Shown piece after piece: positions 6,332 to 6,558 of a stretch of 6,558 nucleotides of DNA. How positions within the stretch are numbered: the stretch's first letter is position 1; the number at the start of each line of letters is the position of its first letter. A program made the position numbers and the translations under genes. A model generated the notes under the pieces. It saw only the letters and a program-made list of their open reading frames with translations. It had not been told where the DNA came from and searched no databases. The stretch is taken from the NCBI GenBank assembly GCA_024640385.1, contig JAHEFC010000224.1:1-6558 (forward strand), written 5' to 3'. Source of the stretch: Sphingobacteriales bacterium. GTDB lineage: Bacteria; Bacteroidota; Bacteroidia; Chitinophagales; Chitinophagaceae.

Positions 6332-6558
6332 ATGAAAAATCAAAATCATCAAACACCATTAAGCAGGCGAATGAGCCGCTTTCTTGTTGCAATGGTGAGC
6401 ATCACTGCAGTAATGCTGTATTCATTCATGCCCAGGTATCATTTCGAGGATGTCTTCACGCAGCTGGGGATCAGCAGAACTGAAGCAGAAAAAAAGATCG
6501 TCAACAGTTTCCTGGGCGGGTATTTCGACCAGTTCGGGATCATGAATGCAAGGAATAT
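6332..6558 (+). CDS. Putative exported or membrane-anchored protein, partial (C-terminus beyond window)
   Basis: An ATG at 6332 opens 75 codons that remain open at the window edge. The N-terminus is polar and basic (residues 1-16, containing SRRMSR), followed by a hydrophobic stretch at about 17-33 (FLVAMVSITAVMLYSFM). This suits a signal peptide or an N-in membrane anchor. The mature part begins RYHFEDVFTQLGISRTEAEK and continues with FLGGYFDQFGIMN. I recognise this only as resembling uncharacterised exported Bacteroidota proteins; no catalytic motif is visible and no function is proposed. It is divergent from the lipoprotein gene, so unlikely to share its transcript. Signs that it is a real gene are the sensible N-terminus and a codon pattern like its neighbours; the frame that overlaps it from 6271 to 6483 lacks these. 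Confidence 0.72.
   Translation, partial: MKNQNHQTPLSRRMSRFLVAMVSITAVMLYSFMPRYHFEDVFTQLGISRTEAEKKIVNSFLGGYFDQFGIMNARN

Noticed and set aside
6271..6483. Plus-strand open frame overlapping the partial gene from 6332
   Set aside because: It closes at 6483 and has a cysteine-rich, patternless translation, whereas the frame from 6332 has an export-type N-terminus and stays open.

Overview
The window looks like chromosomal DNA of a Bacteroidota bacterium, most likely of the Chitinophagaceae type. The grounds are the periplasmic two-component propeller sensor with a Y_Y_Y domain, a LytS-type kinase beside it, two lipoproteins with short Bacteroidota-style lipoboxes, the absence of strong Shine-Dalgarno sequences, and one good match to the Bacteroidota -7 promoter box (TAnnTTTG). 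No database search was possible, so family names rest on motifs recognised by eye.

Layout. Five genes run leftward on the minus strand. In transcription order they are: a secreted lipoprotein resembling DUF5602/TTHB210-like proteins (5966-5202); a hemerythrin-like HHE protein (5129-4449); a monoheme c-type cytochrome lipoprotein (4431-3841); a 1015-residue propeller/Y_Y_Y sensor with a kinase-like cytoplasmic end (3673-626); and a multi-pass LytS-type sensor kinase that leaves the window at base 1 (600-<1). One plus-strand gene starts at 6332 and runs off the right edge; its N-terminus suggests an exported or membrane-anchored protein of unknown function.

Two unrelated repeat structures occupy the gaps. 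Between the cytochrome and the sensor lies a heptamer/14-bp tandem array with an inverted left half (3757-3856), which supplies the last codons and the stop of the cytochrome gene. Between the divergent genes at 5966 and 6332 lies a roughly 130-bp imperfect palindrome made of 'cgcagagacac'-type words (6078-6207).

How the genes may work together. The hemerythrin and cytochrome genes are 17 bp apart and probably co-transcribed; the lipoprotein gene is 72 bp upstream and may belong with them. A diiron-type protein beside a heme lipoprotein suggests oxygen, NO or redox chemistry, but that is inference. The two sensor genes are 25 bp apart and form a second unit. The sensor's ATP-binding motifs look badly degenerate, so it may act as a pseudokinase or need the adjacent LytS-type kinase. 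An 18-bp perfect palindrome overlapping a -7-like box at the sensor's 5' end is the best candidate control site in the window.
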